Below are positions 27,477 to 35,868 of a DNA stretch of 64,000 bases, piece after piece. Numbering within the stretch: position 1 is the stretch's first letter; the number at the start of each line of letters is the position of its first letter. Position numbers and translations under genes: made by a program. The stretch is from Herbidospora daliensis. GTDB taxonomy: Bacteria > Actinomycetota > Actinomycetes > Streptosporangiales > Streptosporangiaceae. The stretch spans positions 390,383-454,382 of the forward strand of contig NZ_BBXF01000006.1 of NCBI RefSeq assembly GCF_001570585.1, read 5' to 3'. Under the pieces are notes generated by a model, which was not told the DNA's origin, searched no databases, and saw only the letters and a list, made by a program, of their open reading frames with translations.

Positions 27477-28064
27477 ATGAGCGCGGTAGACGAGATCCGG
27501 ACGACCAAGGACCGCCGCCGGGCCCGCCGCCGCACGGCCATGCGCGCCCTGCGGCCGGGGCGGACCCCGGCGGGCGCGGGCGTGGCGGGGGCCCTGGTGG
27601 TGCTGGGCACGGCGCTGGTGGGCGAGATGGTGTGCGCGTTCGCGGGGTGGCCGACGGGCTGGTCGGGGCTGCCCGGCGTGCTCGGGCTGGCCTGGGGCGA
27701 GCCGCTGGTCGCGCTGACGGGGTCGCTGATGGTGGTGACCGGGACCGTGCTGGTGCTGCTGGCGATGATCCCGGGACGGCCCCGGCTGGTGCCGCTGGAG
27801 GTGTCCGACGACGGGCTCGTCATGGGGCTGACCCGGGCGGGGCTGAAGCGCACGCTGGTCGCCGTGGCGATGACCGTCTCGGGGGTCGACCTGGCCTTCG
27901 TGCGGCTGCGCCGGGGGCAGATCGAGGTGACCGTGCTGACCAGTGGGAACCGGACCGGCGGGCTGCTCAAGGAGGTCGGGGCCGCCGTCGGCGACCGGCT
28001 GGAGGGCCTGGGCGTGCACGGCCGCCACGAGGTGGTCGTCCGGCTGCGCCGGAAGAGCTCATGA
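27477..28064 (+). CDS. DUF6286-type membrane protein of the alkaline-shock group
   Basis: A 195-residue protein with an Arg-rich N-terminus and two spans (VAGALVVLGTALVGEMVCAF and LVALTGSLMVVTGTVLVLLAMI). The C-terminal alpha/beta domain (TVSGVDLAFVRLRRGQIEVTVLTS) resembles DUF6286 proteins that accompany Asp23/Gls24 genes. ATG 27477 is the most likely start. Its stop overlaps the possible ATG (28061) of the next gene. No Asp23/Gls24 gene is nearby, which is unusual. Confidence 0.75.
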   Translation: MSAVDEIRTTKDRRRARRRTAMRALRPGRTPAGAGVAGALVVLGTALVGEMVCAFAGWPTGWSGLPGVLGLAWGEPLVALTGSLMVVTGTVLVLLAMIPGRPRLVPLEVSDDGLVMGLTRAGLKRTLVAVAMTVSGVDLAFVRLRRGQIEVTVLTSGNRTGGLLKEVGAAVGDRLEGLGVHGRHEVVVRLRRKSS

Positions 28065-28075
28065 GGAGTGGCGGA

Positions 28076-28573
28076 ATGCAGGTTGCGGAGAAGATGCGCA
28101 CCCCCTACGGCGACCGTCTCGGGCTGGCGGTGGTGGGCGTCGTGCTGGTGACCGGCGGGAACTACGTCCTGTTCGCCTCCGACGCGCGGGCCGAGTACAA
28201 GATCGGGGAGCTGGCGGCGTTCACCGCGCACCCGTGGGCCCGGTCGATCGCCGCCGCGCTGGTCGTGCTGCTGCTGTCGGTCGCCGCCCGCTGGCTGGTG
28301 TGCTCGCTCGGGCTGGGCAAGGACGGGGTGCGGCACGGCTACGGCACCGCCACGCTGGCCATCGCGCTGCGGGACCTGCCCGGGGTCGACAAGATCAGCG
28401 TCCGGGCCGTGGGGGAGGAGCGGCTCCGCGTCTCGGTACGCTGCCTCCCCGGCGCCCCCCTCGACGAGGTCGTCACCCGGGTCGACACCGAGGCGGTGTC
28501 ACGCGTGCGCGGCGCGGCCGGCCGGGACCCGCTCTTTCCTGTCCTGGTCACGCTGCACGTTCGCCGAGGGTGA
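28076..28573 (+). CDS. AmaP-like alkaline shock membrane anchor protein
   Basis: A 165-residue protein with two spans (LAVVGVVLVTGGNYVLFAS and IAAALVVLLLSVAARWLV). A C-terminal domain (LRVSVRCLPGAPLDEVVTRVDTEA) resembles AmaP, the membrane anchor of Asp23-type proteins. GAGGAG at 28063-28068 suits the ATG at 28076, while an ATG at 28061 overlapping the previous stop is possible. The last 75 bases overlap, antisense, the 3' end of the next gene. Confidence 0.72.
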   Translation: MQVAEKMRTPYGDRLGLAVVGVVLVTGGNYVLFASDARAEYKIGELAAFTAHPWARSIAAALVVLLLSVAARWLVCSLGLGKDGVRHGYGTATLAIALRDLPGVDKISVRAVGEERLRVSVRCLPGAPLDEVVTRVDTEAVSRVRGAAGRDPLFPVLVTLHVRRG

Positions 28574-29920
28574 GCGCCACCCCACCGCGCAGGCCGCCGC
28601 CAGGCAGGCCAGCGGGACGACCGGGACGACGTACCGGTGGTCGAACGCGGCGACCAGCGGGGGCAGCAGCAGCAGGGTGAGCGCGAACCCGAGCGGGAGC
28701 AGGGTCGCCACCCGGAACCTGATGATCATCACCAGGAACGTGAACACGAAGACCGCCCCCAGCAGGGGGCCGCGCAGGTAGACGAACCGCTGGTAGGCGC
28801 GCGTCCACGACGCGAACGGCTCGACCACCTGGGTGTCGGCGCGGCTGCCCTGGTACTGCTGCATCAGTTCCGGGGCCGACCGTCCGGCCGAGGCGAGCTT
28901 GTCGGTGAGCGGTTTGACGTACTCGGGGAACAGGTAGGCGCTCTGGGTGCCCGGCGACGGGTAGACCACCCGCTCCCAGCGGAACGCCCACATCGCGTCG
29001 CCGAGGCCCGTCATCAGGAAGTCGAGCGGCTGGCTGCGCAGGGCCAGCATCGAGAACTCCGAGGCCATCTCGTCGCGCTGCTTGCCGGTCTTCATGATCG
29101 GCGAGTGCGGATCCCAGATGTACGCCGGGGCGGCCAGCCGGGGGCCGATGTCGGGGCACAGGACCTTCAGGTCCTCCGGCGGGTTCATCCGGCCGCAGTC
29201 GGCGAAGGTCATCGTCCGCGACCACAACCACACGCTGCTGCTGCCCAGGCCGTAGCTGCCGTAGGCGGCGTTGTACCAGAACGCGTATCCGGCCACCGCG
29301 ACCCCGGCCGCGCCGGCCCCGGCCAGCACCTTGCGCCAGCCCGCCCGCGCGATCAGCAACCACACCGCCGCCACCCCGATCAGCGGCAGGCCGAGCGTGC
29401 GGGTCATCGCCGAGAACGCCAGCAGCAGGAACGCGGCGATCACCATGACCCAGCTGCGCGGGTTCAGCAGCAGCAGCGTCACGCCCGCCACCACGAGGAA
29501 CGTGAACAGCAGGTCGGCCATCACGAGGTGTTCGAGCTGGATCTGGTACGCGTCCAGCAGCACCGGCGCCGTCGCCAGGGCGGCGGCCCAGGCCGGCAGG
29601 AAGGTGCGCCGCCGCAGGACGGCGTACAGGCAGACGGCGATGCCCAGCCCGAGCAGGTGCTGCACGGTGATGAGGGCGACGACCGAGTGGAACGGCGCGA
29701 GGAACACCGAGTAGCCCGACGGCCGCGACTCCAGCGGCCGCAGGTCCAGGGCCGAGCTCAGATAGGAGAACGAGTCGGCCCAGAACCAGAGCGCGGGACG
29801 GTAACCGAGGCTCGTGATGACCCGGATCACAATCCCCGACACCATGAGGGCGACGAAGAGCCAGTGGGTCCGGATGAACTTGCCTGCGGAAATGATGTCC
29901 ACCGCCTTTCCGGTGGACAT
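28499..29920 (-). CDS. GT-C-like integral membrane glycosyltransferase or mannosyltransferase candidate
   Basis: A 473-residue protein with about ten membrane spans. The first outer loop contains WADSFSYLSSALDLRP, comparable to the acidic motif in loop 1 of GT-C enzymes that use polyprenyl-phosphate sugars. A long outer loop (about residues 225-370) with several Cys and Trp follows. The C-terminus is cytoplasmic and basic. The donor and acceptor are unknown. It begins inside a perfect inverted repeat (29895-29920). Confidence 0.75.
   Translation of the reverse strand: MSTGKAVDIISAGKFIRTHWLFVALMVSGIVIRVITSLGYRPALWFWADSFSYLSSALDLRPLESRPSGYSVFLAPFHSVVALITVQHLLGLGIAVCLYAVLRRRTFLPAWAAALATAPVLLDAYQIQLEHLVMADLLFTFLVVAGVTLLLLNPRSWVMVIAAFLLLAFSAMTRTLGLPLIGVAAVWLLIARAGWRKVLAGAGAAGVAVAGYAFWYNAAYGSYGLGSSSVWLWSRTMTFADCGRMNPPEDLKVLCPDIGPRLAAPAYIWDPHSPIMKTGKQRDEMASEFSMLALRSQPLDFLMTGLGDAMWAFRWERVVYPSPGTQSAYLFPEYVKPLTDKLASAGRSAPELMQQYQGSRADTQVVEPFASWTRAYQRFVYLRGPLLGAVFVFTFLVMIIRFRVATLLPLGFALTLLLLPPLVAAFDHRYVVPVVPLACLAAACAVGWRSPSANVQRDQDRKERVPAGRAAHA
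29895..29920 (-). promoter_or_regulatory. Inverted repeat containing the start codon of the GT-C-like gene
   Basis: ATGTCCACCG (29895-29904) and CGGTGGACAT (29911-29920) are perfectly complementary with a 6-nt loop. The AUG start is in the stem, so the folded mRNA would hide it. Confidence 0.5.
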
Positions 29921-29974
29921 TTCAGCACTGTCGGGGTTTCACCGCCAGTCCCAATGGGAACACCCAGAACTTTC

Positions 29975-31351
29975 TCAGCACTCGATGACGTTCACCGCGA
30001 GCCCGCCACGGCTGGTCTCCTTGTACTTGGCGTGCATGTCCCGCCCGGTGTCGCGCATCGTCTTGATCGCCTTGTCGAGCGACACGAAGTGCTTCCCGTC
30101 GCCGCGCAGCGCGATCCGGGCCGCCGCGATGGCCTTCACCGACGCGACCGCGTTGCGCTCGATGCACGGGATCTGCACCAGCCCGCCGATCGGGTCGCAG
30201 GTGAGCCCCAGGTTGTGCTCGATGCCGATCTCGGCCGCGTTCTCCACCTGTTCGGGCGTGCCGCCCAGCACCTCGGTCAGCCCGGCCGCCGCCATCGAGC
30301 AGGCCGAACCGACCTCGCCCTGGCAGCCGACCTCCGCGCCCGAGATGGAGGCGTTCTCCTTGAACAGCACCCCGACCGCGCCCGCGGTGAGCAGGAACCG
30401 CACCACCGCGTCGTCGTCGGCCCCCGGGATGAACCGGGTGTAGTAGGACAACACCGCCGGGACGATGCCCGCCGCGCCGTTCGTCGGCGCGGTCACGATG
30501 CGCCCGCCCGCCGCGTTCTCCTCGTTCACGGCCAGCGCGAACAGCGTCACCCAGTCCATCGCCTGGAGCGGGTCGCCGTCGGCCGGTTCGCTCTGGAGGC
30601 GGCGCTGCAGCTGGTGGGCCCGGCGCTTCACCTTCAGCCCGCCCGGCAGCACGCCCTCGCGGGACGACCCGCGCCGCACGCACTCGTCCATCACGTGCCA
30701 CAGGTGCAGCAGCTGCGCCTTGATCTCGTCGTCGGTACGGCCGAAGGCCCGCTCGTTGGCCATCATCAGCCCCGAGATCGACAACCCCGTCTCGGCGCAC
30801 TGCGCCAGCAGCTCACCGGCCGTCGTGAACGGATGGGGGAGCGGGGTGTCGTCGGGCTTGATGCGGTCGGCCCCGGTGGCGTTCTCGTCGACGACGAACC
30901 CGCCGCCGACCGAGTAGTAGACCTTCTCCCGCAGCACGTCGCCGCTGTCGCCCCAGGCGGTGAACCGCATGCCGTTGGGGTGGTGCGGCAACGAGATCTT
31001 GCGCTCGAACACCAGGTCGTCGCCGATCACGAACGGGACCTCACGCTGCCCCATCAGCGAGACCGTGCCCGCCGCCCGCATCGCGGCCAGCTTGCCGTCG
31101 ACCGCGTCGACGTCGACGAGCTCGGGCTTCTCCCCCGACAGGCCCAGCAGCACGGCCTTGTCGCTGCCGTGGCCCTTGCCGGTCAGGCCGAGCGAGCCGT
31201 AGAGGATGACCTGGACCCTGACGGTCTTCTCCAGCAGGCCGTCGTGGAGCAGGCCGCGCGCGAACTTGTGCGCGGCCGCCATCGGACCGCCCGTGTGGGA
31301 ACTGGACGGCCCGATGCCCACCTTGAACAGGTCGAAGACGCTGATCGCCAT
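29975..31351 (-). CDS. sdaA: L-serine ammonia-lyase, iron-sulfur dependent, single chain
   Basis: A 458-residue enzyme turning L-serine into pyruvate and ammonia. The N-terminal [17 protein letters not shown] motif and the cluster cysteines ([33 protein letters not shown]) are intact. The C-terminal residue is Cys (NVIEC), as in bacterial enzymes whose tail enters the active site. It starts 10 bp after gcvH. The glycine cleavage proteins plus SHMT make serine from glycine, so this gene completes glycine disposal under the riboswitch. Confidence 0.95.
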   Translation of the reverse strand: MAISVFDLFKVGIGPSSSHTGGPMAAAHKFARGLLHDGLLEKTVRVQVILYGSLGLTGKGHGSDKAVLLGLSGEKPELVDVDAVDGKLAAMRAAGTVSLMGQREVPFVIGDDLVFERKISLPHHPNGMRFTAWGDSGDVLREKVYYSVGGGFVVDENATGADRIKPDDTPLPHPFTTAGELLAQCAETGLSISGLMMANERAFGRTDDEIKAQLLHLWHVMDECVRRGSSREGVLPGGLKVKRRAHQLQRRLQSEPADGDPLQAMDWVTLFALAVNEENAAGGRIVTAPTNGAAGIVPAVLSYYTRFIPGADDDAVVRFLLTAGAVGVLFKENASISGAEVGCQGEVGSACSMAAAGLTEVLGGTPEQVENAAEIGIEHNLGLTCDPIGGLVQIPCIERNAVASVKAIAAARIALRGDGKHFVSLDKAIKTMRDTGRDMHAKYKETSRGGLAVNVIEC

Positions 31352-31361
31352 GGGCGGACGA

Positions 31362-31751
31362 TCAGCTGTCGCCGGAGATCAGGGCGGTGTACTCCTCGGC
31401 GGTGAGCAGGTCTTCGGGGGCGCCGGCCACGCGCACCTGGAACAACCATCCCTCGCCGTAGGGGTCGGAGTTCACCAGCGACGGGTCGTCGACGACGGCC
31501 GAGTTGACCGCCGTGACCTCGCCGCCCACCGGGGCGTAGATGTCGCTGACCGACTTGGTCGACTCGACCTCGCCCACCGCGTCGCCCACCTCGATGCTCG
31601 ACCCGACCTCCGGCGGCTGGACGTACACCACGTCGCCGAGCTGCTCGGACGCGTAGGCGGTGATTCCCACCGTGACGGTCAGCCCGTCATCGATCCCGGC
31701 CACCCACTCGTGCTCCTTGGTGTAGCTGAGCTCGTCGGGAATGCTGCTCAC
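31362..31751 (-). CDS. gcvH: Glycine cleavage system H protein
   Basis: A 129-residue lipoyl carrier. The lipoylated Lys lies in [15 protein letters not shown], and the family end ENPYG-like segment appears as [13 protein letters not shown]. The start is a GTG overlapping the gcvT stop (GTGA). It shuttles the aminomethyl group between the P and T proteins. gcvP and lipoate genes are not in this window. Confidence 0.96.
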   Translation of the reverse strand: MSSIPDELSYTKEHEWVAGIDDGLTVTVGITAYASEQLGDVVYVQPPEVGSSIEVGDAVGEVESTKSVSDIYAPVGGEVTAVNSAVVDDPSLVNSDPYGEGWLFQVRVAGAPEDLLTAEEYTALISGDS

Positions 31752-32818
31752 TTCTTCCTCCTGTAGAAAGGCAGGTCAACGACGTCGACCGGTTCGTGGG
31801 AGCCGCGGATGTCCACGGCGGCGGGGGTTGCGGTCACGTAGGCCATGGCGATCGGGCGGCCGATCGACGGCGACGGGGCGCCGCTGGTGACCTCGCCGAC
31901 CACGGCGCCGTCGGCGTCGACGACGGCGAAGCCGTGGCGGGGCACCCGGCGGCCCTTCATCACCAGGCCGACCAGGCGCTTGCCGGGCTCCGCCCCGTCG
32001 AGCGCGGCGCGGCCGACGAAGTCGCCCGGCTTGTCGAACCGCACCACCCTGCCGAGACCGGCGTCCATGGGGGTGGTGGCGGAGGTGAGCTCGTTGCCGT
32101 ACAGCGGCATGCCCGCTTCGAGCCGCAGGGTGTCGCGGGCGCTCAGCCCGGCGGGCACCAGGCCCTCGGCGGCGCCGGCCTCCATCAGCGCGTCCCACAA
32201 CGTCACGGCGTCGCCGGCGGAGACGAACAGCTCGAAGCCGTCTTCGCCGGTGTAGCCGGTGCGGGCGATCAGCGCGCCGACGCCCGCGACCGTGCCCGGC
32301 AGGCCGGTGTAGTACTTGAGGTTCGCCAGGTCGGCGTCGGTGAGCTTGGCCACGATCTCCTGGGAGCGCGGGCCCTGGACGGCCAGCAGCGCGTAGGAGT
32401 CGGAGCGGTCGTCGACCACGGCGTCGAGGTCCTTGGCGCGGTCGGTCAGCTCCCGGGCCACGCGCGGGTAGTTGGAGGCGTTGGCGCAGACCATGAACTC
32501 GTCGGCGGCCAGCCGGTAGACGATCAGGTCGTCGACGATGCCGCCGTCGGCGTCGCACATCATCGTGTAGCGGGCCCGGCCCGGCTCCAGCGCGCCGAGG
32601 TTGCCGACCAGCGCGTAGTCGAGCGCGGCGGCGGCCCCCGGGCCGGTCACGTGGATCTCGCCCATGTGGGACAGGTCGAACAGCCCCGCGGCGGTGCGGA
32701 CGGCGGTGTGCTCGGCCGACTCGCTGCCGTAGCGCAGCGGCATCAGCCAGCCGGCGAAGTCGGTCAGGGTCGCGCCGAGGCTCTTGTGCACCTCGTGCAG
32801 CGGGGTCGGTCGGGACAT
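31748..32818 (-). CDS. gcvT: Glycine cleavage system T protein (aminomethyltransferase)
   Basis: A 356-residue folate-dependent enzyme that takes the aminomethyl group from GcvH and yields methylene-THF and ammonia. Motifs include [14 protein letters not shown], the folate-binding Asp region [27 protein letters not shown] and [15 protein letters not shown] 32818 with GAGGTG upstream is preferred to GTG 32827. It is the first gene after the glycine riboswitch. Confidence 0.96.
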   Translation of the reverse strand: MSRPTPLHEVHKSLGATLTDFAGWLMPLRYGSESAEHTAVRTAAGLFDLSHMGEIHVTGPGAAAALDYALVGNLGALEPGRARYTMMCDADGGIVDDLIVYRLAADEFMVCANASNYPRVARELTDRAKDLDAVVDDRSDSYALLAVQGPRSQEIVAKLTDADLANLKYYTGLPGTVAGVGALIARTGYTGEDGFELFVSAGDAVTLWDALMEAGAAEGLVPAGLSARDTLRLEAGMPLYGNELTSATTPMDAGLGRVVRFDKPGDFVGRAALDGAEPGKRLVGLVMKGRRVPRHGFAVVDADGAVVGEVTSGAPSPSIGRPIAMAYVTATPAAVDIRGSHEPVDVVDLPFYRRKK

Positions 32819-32850
32819 GAAGCGCACCTCGAATAAGGTCGGATGTCAGC

Positions 32851-33042
32851 ATCCTCCCCCTCTGTCATGGGTGCCTGAGAGCTTCGCCCGAGTTTTGCCG
32901 GACTTTCACCTTCGGCGAGGCCATCGGCCTGCTTTCCAGAGGACACCTCGCCCGCACGGTCCTTTGCCTTGAGAGGTTCGCGGGGAGGGCTTGCTCCTTC
33001 AGGGGCCCTGGCCGGCTGCCAGGGCGCTCTCCCGCGCGGGAT
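32851..33042 (-). promoter_or_regulatory. Tandem glycine riboswitch of the gcvT-gcvH-sdaA operon
   Basis: On the minus strand the leader shows two aptamers. The first has GCGGGAGAGCGCCC, CCTGAAGGAGCAA and CCTCTCAAGGCAAAGGACCG. The second has CGCCGAAGGTGAAAGTCCGG and CTCTCAGGCA. Between them is the usual short linker with GGAAAGC. These are the conserved cores of gcvT-type glycine riboswitches, usually activating at high glycine. It ends about 33 nt before the gcvT ATG. The first aptamer has an extra A in its CTCTCA-GGCAA segment. Confidence 0.92.
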
Positions 33043-33060
33043 CAATGGTGTGCGGTCAGC

Positions 33061-33762
33061 CTATCTGCCCCGTATGGCCGGGCGAAACCCGGCGCGGGTG
33101 ACGAACGACCCGAACACCGGCGCCTCCTCGTCGGCCTCCGGATGCCACTGGACCGCCCAGACCGTGTCGTCGAGCATGACCGCCTCGACCGTGCCGTCGT
33201 CGGCCCGCGCGATCGTCTTCAGGCCGGGCGCCAGCCGGTCGACGGCCTGGTGGTGGTAGTGGGCCGGGATGATCAGGTCGGTGCCGTAGAGGCGGCGCAG
33301 CGGGTCGTCGAGACGTACCGGGACCCGGCCGTAGACCCCCGGCGCGGGGGAGTGGCGGTCGGTGCCGCAGACGTCGGGCAGGTGCTGGACCAGCGTGCCG
33401 CCGAGCGCGACGTTGAGCACCTGGAGGCCCCGGCAGATGCCGAGGATCGGGAGCTTCTCGGCCAGGGCCGCCTTGACCAGCGAGAACTCCGCGTCGTCGC
33501 GGAAGTCGCGGACGTAGGACACCCGGTCATGCGGTTCGGCGCCGTAACGGCCGGGGTCGACGTCGCCGCCCCCGGCCACGATCAGGCCGTCGAGACGGCC
33601 GACGAGCTCGCCCGGGTCGCCGGCGGGCGGCAGGATCACCGGCTGCCCCCCGGCCCGTTCGACGTGCCGAACGTAGTCCCACGGCAGCAGGGCCGCGGGG
33701 GTGTCCCAGACCGTGAAACGCGCGGGCTCGGCGTAACACGTGATGCCGATCACGGGCCTCAC
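33061..33762 (-). CDS. Gamma-glutamyl hydrolase of the class I amidotransferase type (PuuD-like)
   Basis: A 233-residue glutamine-amidotransferase-like hydrolase. The nucleophile Cys lies in LPILGICRGLQVLNVALGG, and the His/Glu pair is in VWAVQWHPEADEE. The family includes PuuD, which frees GABA from gamma-glutamyl-GABA. It starts at GTG 33762, overlapping the SDR stop by 4 bp, and is the last gene of the operon that begins with the glutamine-synthetase-like ligase. In an ethanolamine pathway its substrate would be gamma-glutamylglycine. Confidence 0.9.
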   Translation of the reverse strand: MRPVIGITCYAEPARFTVWDTPAALLPWDYVRHVERAGGQPVILPPAGDPGELVGRLDGLIVAGGGDVDPGRYGAEPHDRVSYVRDFRDDAEFSLVKAALAEKLPILGICRGLQVLNVALGGTLVQHLPDVCGTDRHSPAPGVYGRVPVRLDDPLRRLYGTDLIIPAHYHHQAVDRLAPGLKTIARADDGTVEAVMLDDTVWAVQWHPEADEEAPVFGSFVTRAGFRPAIRGR

Positions 33763-34523
33763 AGGGGCGTCACGTACGCCCCGGAGATGCCGCCGTCGAC
33801 GAGGAACTCGGCGGCGGTGACGAACGACGCGTCGTCGGAGGCCAGGAACGCCACGGCGGCGGCGATCTCCTCGGCCCGCGCGAACCGGCCGAGCGGCACG
33901 TGCACCAGGCGGCGCTGGGCCCGCTCGGGGTCCTTGGCGAACAGCTCCCGCAGCAGCGGGGTGTCGACCGGGCCGGGGCACAGCGCGTTGACCCGGATGC
34001 CCTCGCGGGCGAACTGCACGCCCAGCTCGCGGGTCATCGCCAGCACGCCGCCCTTGGACGCGGTGTAGGAGATCTGCGAGGTCGCCGAGCCCATGACCGC
34101 CACGAACGAGGCGGTGTTGATGATCGACCCCTTGCCCTGCCGCCGCATGTAGGGGATCACGTGCTTGCAGCACAGGTAGACGCTGGTGAGGTTGACCTCC
34201 TGCACCCGCCGCCAGGCGTCCATGCCGGTGGTCAGGATCGAGTCGTCGTCGGCGGGGGAGATGCCGGCGTTGTTGAACGCGATGTCCACGCTGCCGAACT
34301 CGTCGTGGGCGGTGGCGAACATCCGGACGACGTCGTCCTCCTGGGCCACGTCGGCCCGGACGAACAGGCCGCCGACCTCCTCGGCCGCGCGCCGCCCGGC
34401 GTCTTCGTCGAGGTCGGCCAGGACGAGCTTGGCGCCCTCCTGGGCGAACCTGCGCGCGGTCGCCAGCCCGATTCCCCCGGCGGCGCCGGTGATGACGGCG
34501 ACCCGGTCCTGCAAGCGTTGCAT
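33759..34523 (-). CDS. SDR family dehydrogenase of the gamma-glutamylation operon
   Basis: A 254-residue classical SDR: TGAAGGIGLATA, NNAG, Ser in NTASF, and Tyr-x3-Lys in SYTASKGG. The ATG at 34523 is 7 bp after the aldehyde dehydrogenase stop. Placed between a gamma-glutamyl ligase with an aldehyde dehydrogenase and a gamma-glutamyl hydrolase, it could oxidise an alcohol such as gamma-glutamylethanolamide to the aldehyde. That substrate is inference. Putrescine routes need an oxidase or aminotransferase instead of an alcohol dehydrogenase. Confidence 0.9.
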   Translation of the reverse strand: MQRLQDRVAVITGAAGGIGLATARRFAQEGAKLVLADLDEDAGRRAAEEVGGLFVRADVAQEDDVVRMFATAHDEFGSVDIAFNNAGISPADDDSILTTGMDAWRRVQEVNLTSVYLCCKHVIPYMRRQGKGSIINTASFVAVMGSATSQISYTASKGGVLAMTRELGVQFAREGIRVNALCPGPVDTPLLRELFAKDPERAQRRLVHVPLGRFARAEEIAAAVAFLASDDASFVTAAEFLVDGGISGAYVTPL

Positions 34524-34530
34524 GTGCTTC

Positions 34531-35868
34531 CTACTCCGTTGCGATGAAGACGTTCTTGGTCTCGGTGAAGGCGGCCAGCGCGTCGGGGCCCAGTTCACGG
34601 CCCAGGCCCGACTGCTTGAAGCCGCCGAAGGGCGTCCAGTAGCGAACCGACGAGTGGGAGTTGACGCTGAGGTTCCCGGCCTCGACCCCGCGCGCCACCC
34701 GGAACGCCCGGCCGACGTCGCGGGTCCAGATCGAGCCCGACAGGCCGTAGGGGGTGTCGTTGGCCATCCGGACCGCGTCGGCCTCGTCGTCGAACGGCAC
34801 CACCGACACCACCGGGCCGAAGACCTCTTCCCGGTACGCCGGGTCGTCGCCGCCGGTGAGGATCGTCGGCGGGAACCAGTAGCCGGGGCCTTCCGGGCAA
34901 CTGCCCTGGAAATAGGGCTCACTCACATAGGAGGCGACCCGGGCCAGGTGCTCGGCGCTGATCAGCGGGCCCATCTGGGTGTCTTCGGCGGTGGGGTCGC
35001 CGGTCTTCACGGCTTTCACCGCCTCGGTGAGCTTGGCGAGGAACTCGTCGTGGACGGACCGCTCCACCAGGATCCGCGAGCGCGCGCAGCAGTCCTGGCC
35101 GCTGTTGTCGAAGACCGCCATGGGCGCGCTGGCGGCGGCCCGGCCGAGGTCGGAGTCGGCGAACACGATGTTCGCGGACTTGCCGCCCAGCTCCAGCGTC
35201 AGCCGTTTGACCTGGGCACCGGCCTTGGCCGCGATCAGCCTGCCGACCTCGGTCGACCCGGTGAAGACGATCTTGGCGACGCCGGGGTGGTCGACCAGGC
35301 GGGCGCCCGCGACCTCCCCCTCGCCGGGCACGACCTGGAGCACGCCCTCGGGGAGACCGGCCGCCAGCGCCAGCTCGGCCAGCCGCAGCGCCGACAGCGG
35401 GGTCCATTCGGCCGGCTTCACGATGACGGCGTTGCCCGCCGCGAGCGCCGGGGCGGCCCCCCACATCATGATCACCATGGGGAAGTTCCACGGCACGATG
35501 ATGCCGACCACGCCCAGCGGTTCCTGGAAGGTGAGGTCGACGCCGCCGGGCACCGGGATCTGCTTGCCGTGGTTGCGCTCGGGCGCCCCCGCGTAGAAGT
35601 TCAGCACGTCGCGGACGTTGCCGGCCTCCCAGCGGGCGTTGCCCGCGGTGTGCCCGGCGTTCGCGATCTCCAGCCCGGCGAGCTCCTCGGCGTGCTCCTC
35701 GACCAGCGCGGCGAAGCGCCGCAGCAACCGCGCGCGTTCGCCGGGGGCGACGTCCTTCCAGCTCCGGTACGCCGTGCGCGCCGTCGCGACCGCCCGGTCG
35801 ACCTCGGCGGGGTCGGCCAGTTCGACGTCGGCCAGGACCTGCTCCGTCGCCGGGTTGATGATCTTCAC
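34531..35868 (-). CDS. Aldehyde dehydrogenase of the gamma-glutamylation operon
   Basis: A 445-residue NAD-dependent ALDH. The catalytic Asn is in VPWNFPMV, the Glu in LELGGKSANIVF, and the nucleophile Cys in NSGQDCCARSR, where two Cys are adjacent. It is somewhat shorter than the usual 480-500 residues, lacking part of the N-terminal arm. Start is GTG 35868, overlapping the ligase stop by 4 bp (GTGA). It should oxidise a gamma-glutamyl amino-aldehyde to the acid. Confidence 0.93.
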   Translation of the reverse strand: MKIINPATEQVLADVELADPAEVDRAVATARTAYRSWKDVAPGERARLLRRFAALVEEHAEELAGLEIANAGHTAGNARWEAGNVRDVLNFYAGAPERNHGKQIPVPGGVDLTFQEPLGVVGIIVPWNFPMVIMMWGAAPALAAGNAVIVKPAEWTPLSALRLAELALAAGLPEGVLQVVPGEGEVAGARLVDHPGVAKIVFTGSTEVGRLIAAKAGAQVKRLTLELGGKSANIVFADSDLGRAAASAPMAVFDNSGQDCCARSRILVERSVHDEFLAKLTEAVKAVKTGDPTAEDTQMGPLISAEHLARVASYVSEPYFQGSCPEGPGYWFPPTILTGGDDPAYREEVFGPVVSVVPFDDEADAVRMANDTPYGLSGSIWTRDVGRAFRVARGVEAGNLSVNSHSSVRYWTPFGGFKQSGLGRELGPDALAAFTETKNVFIATE

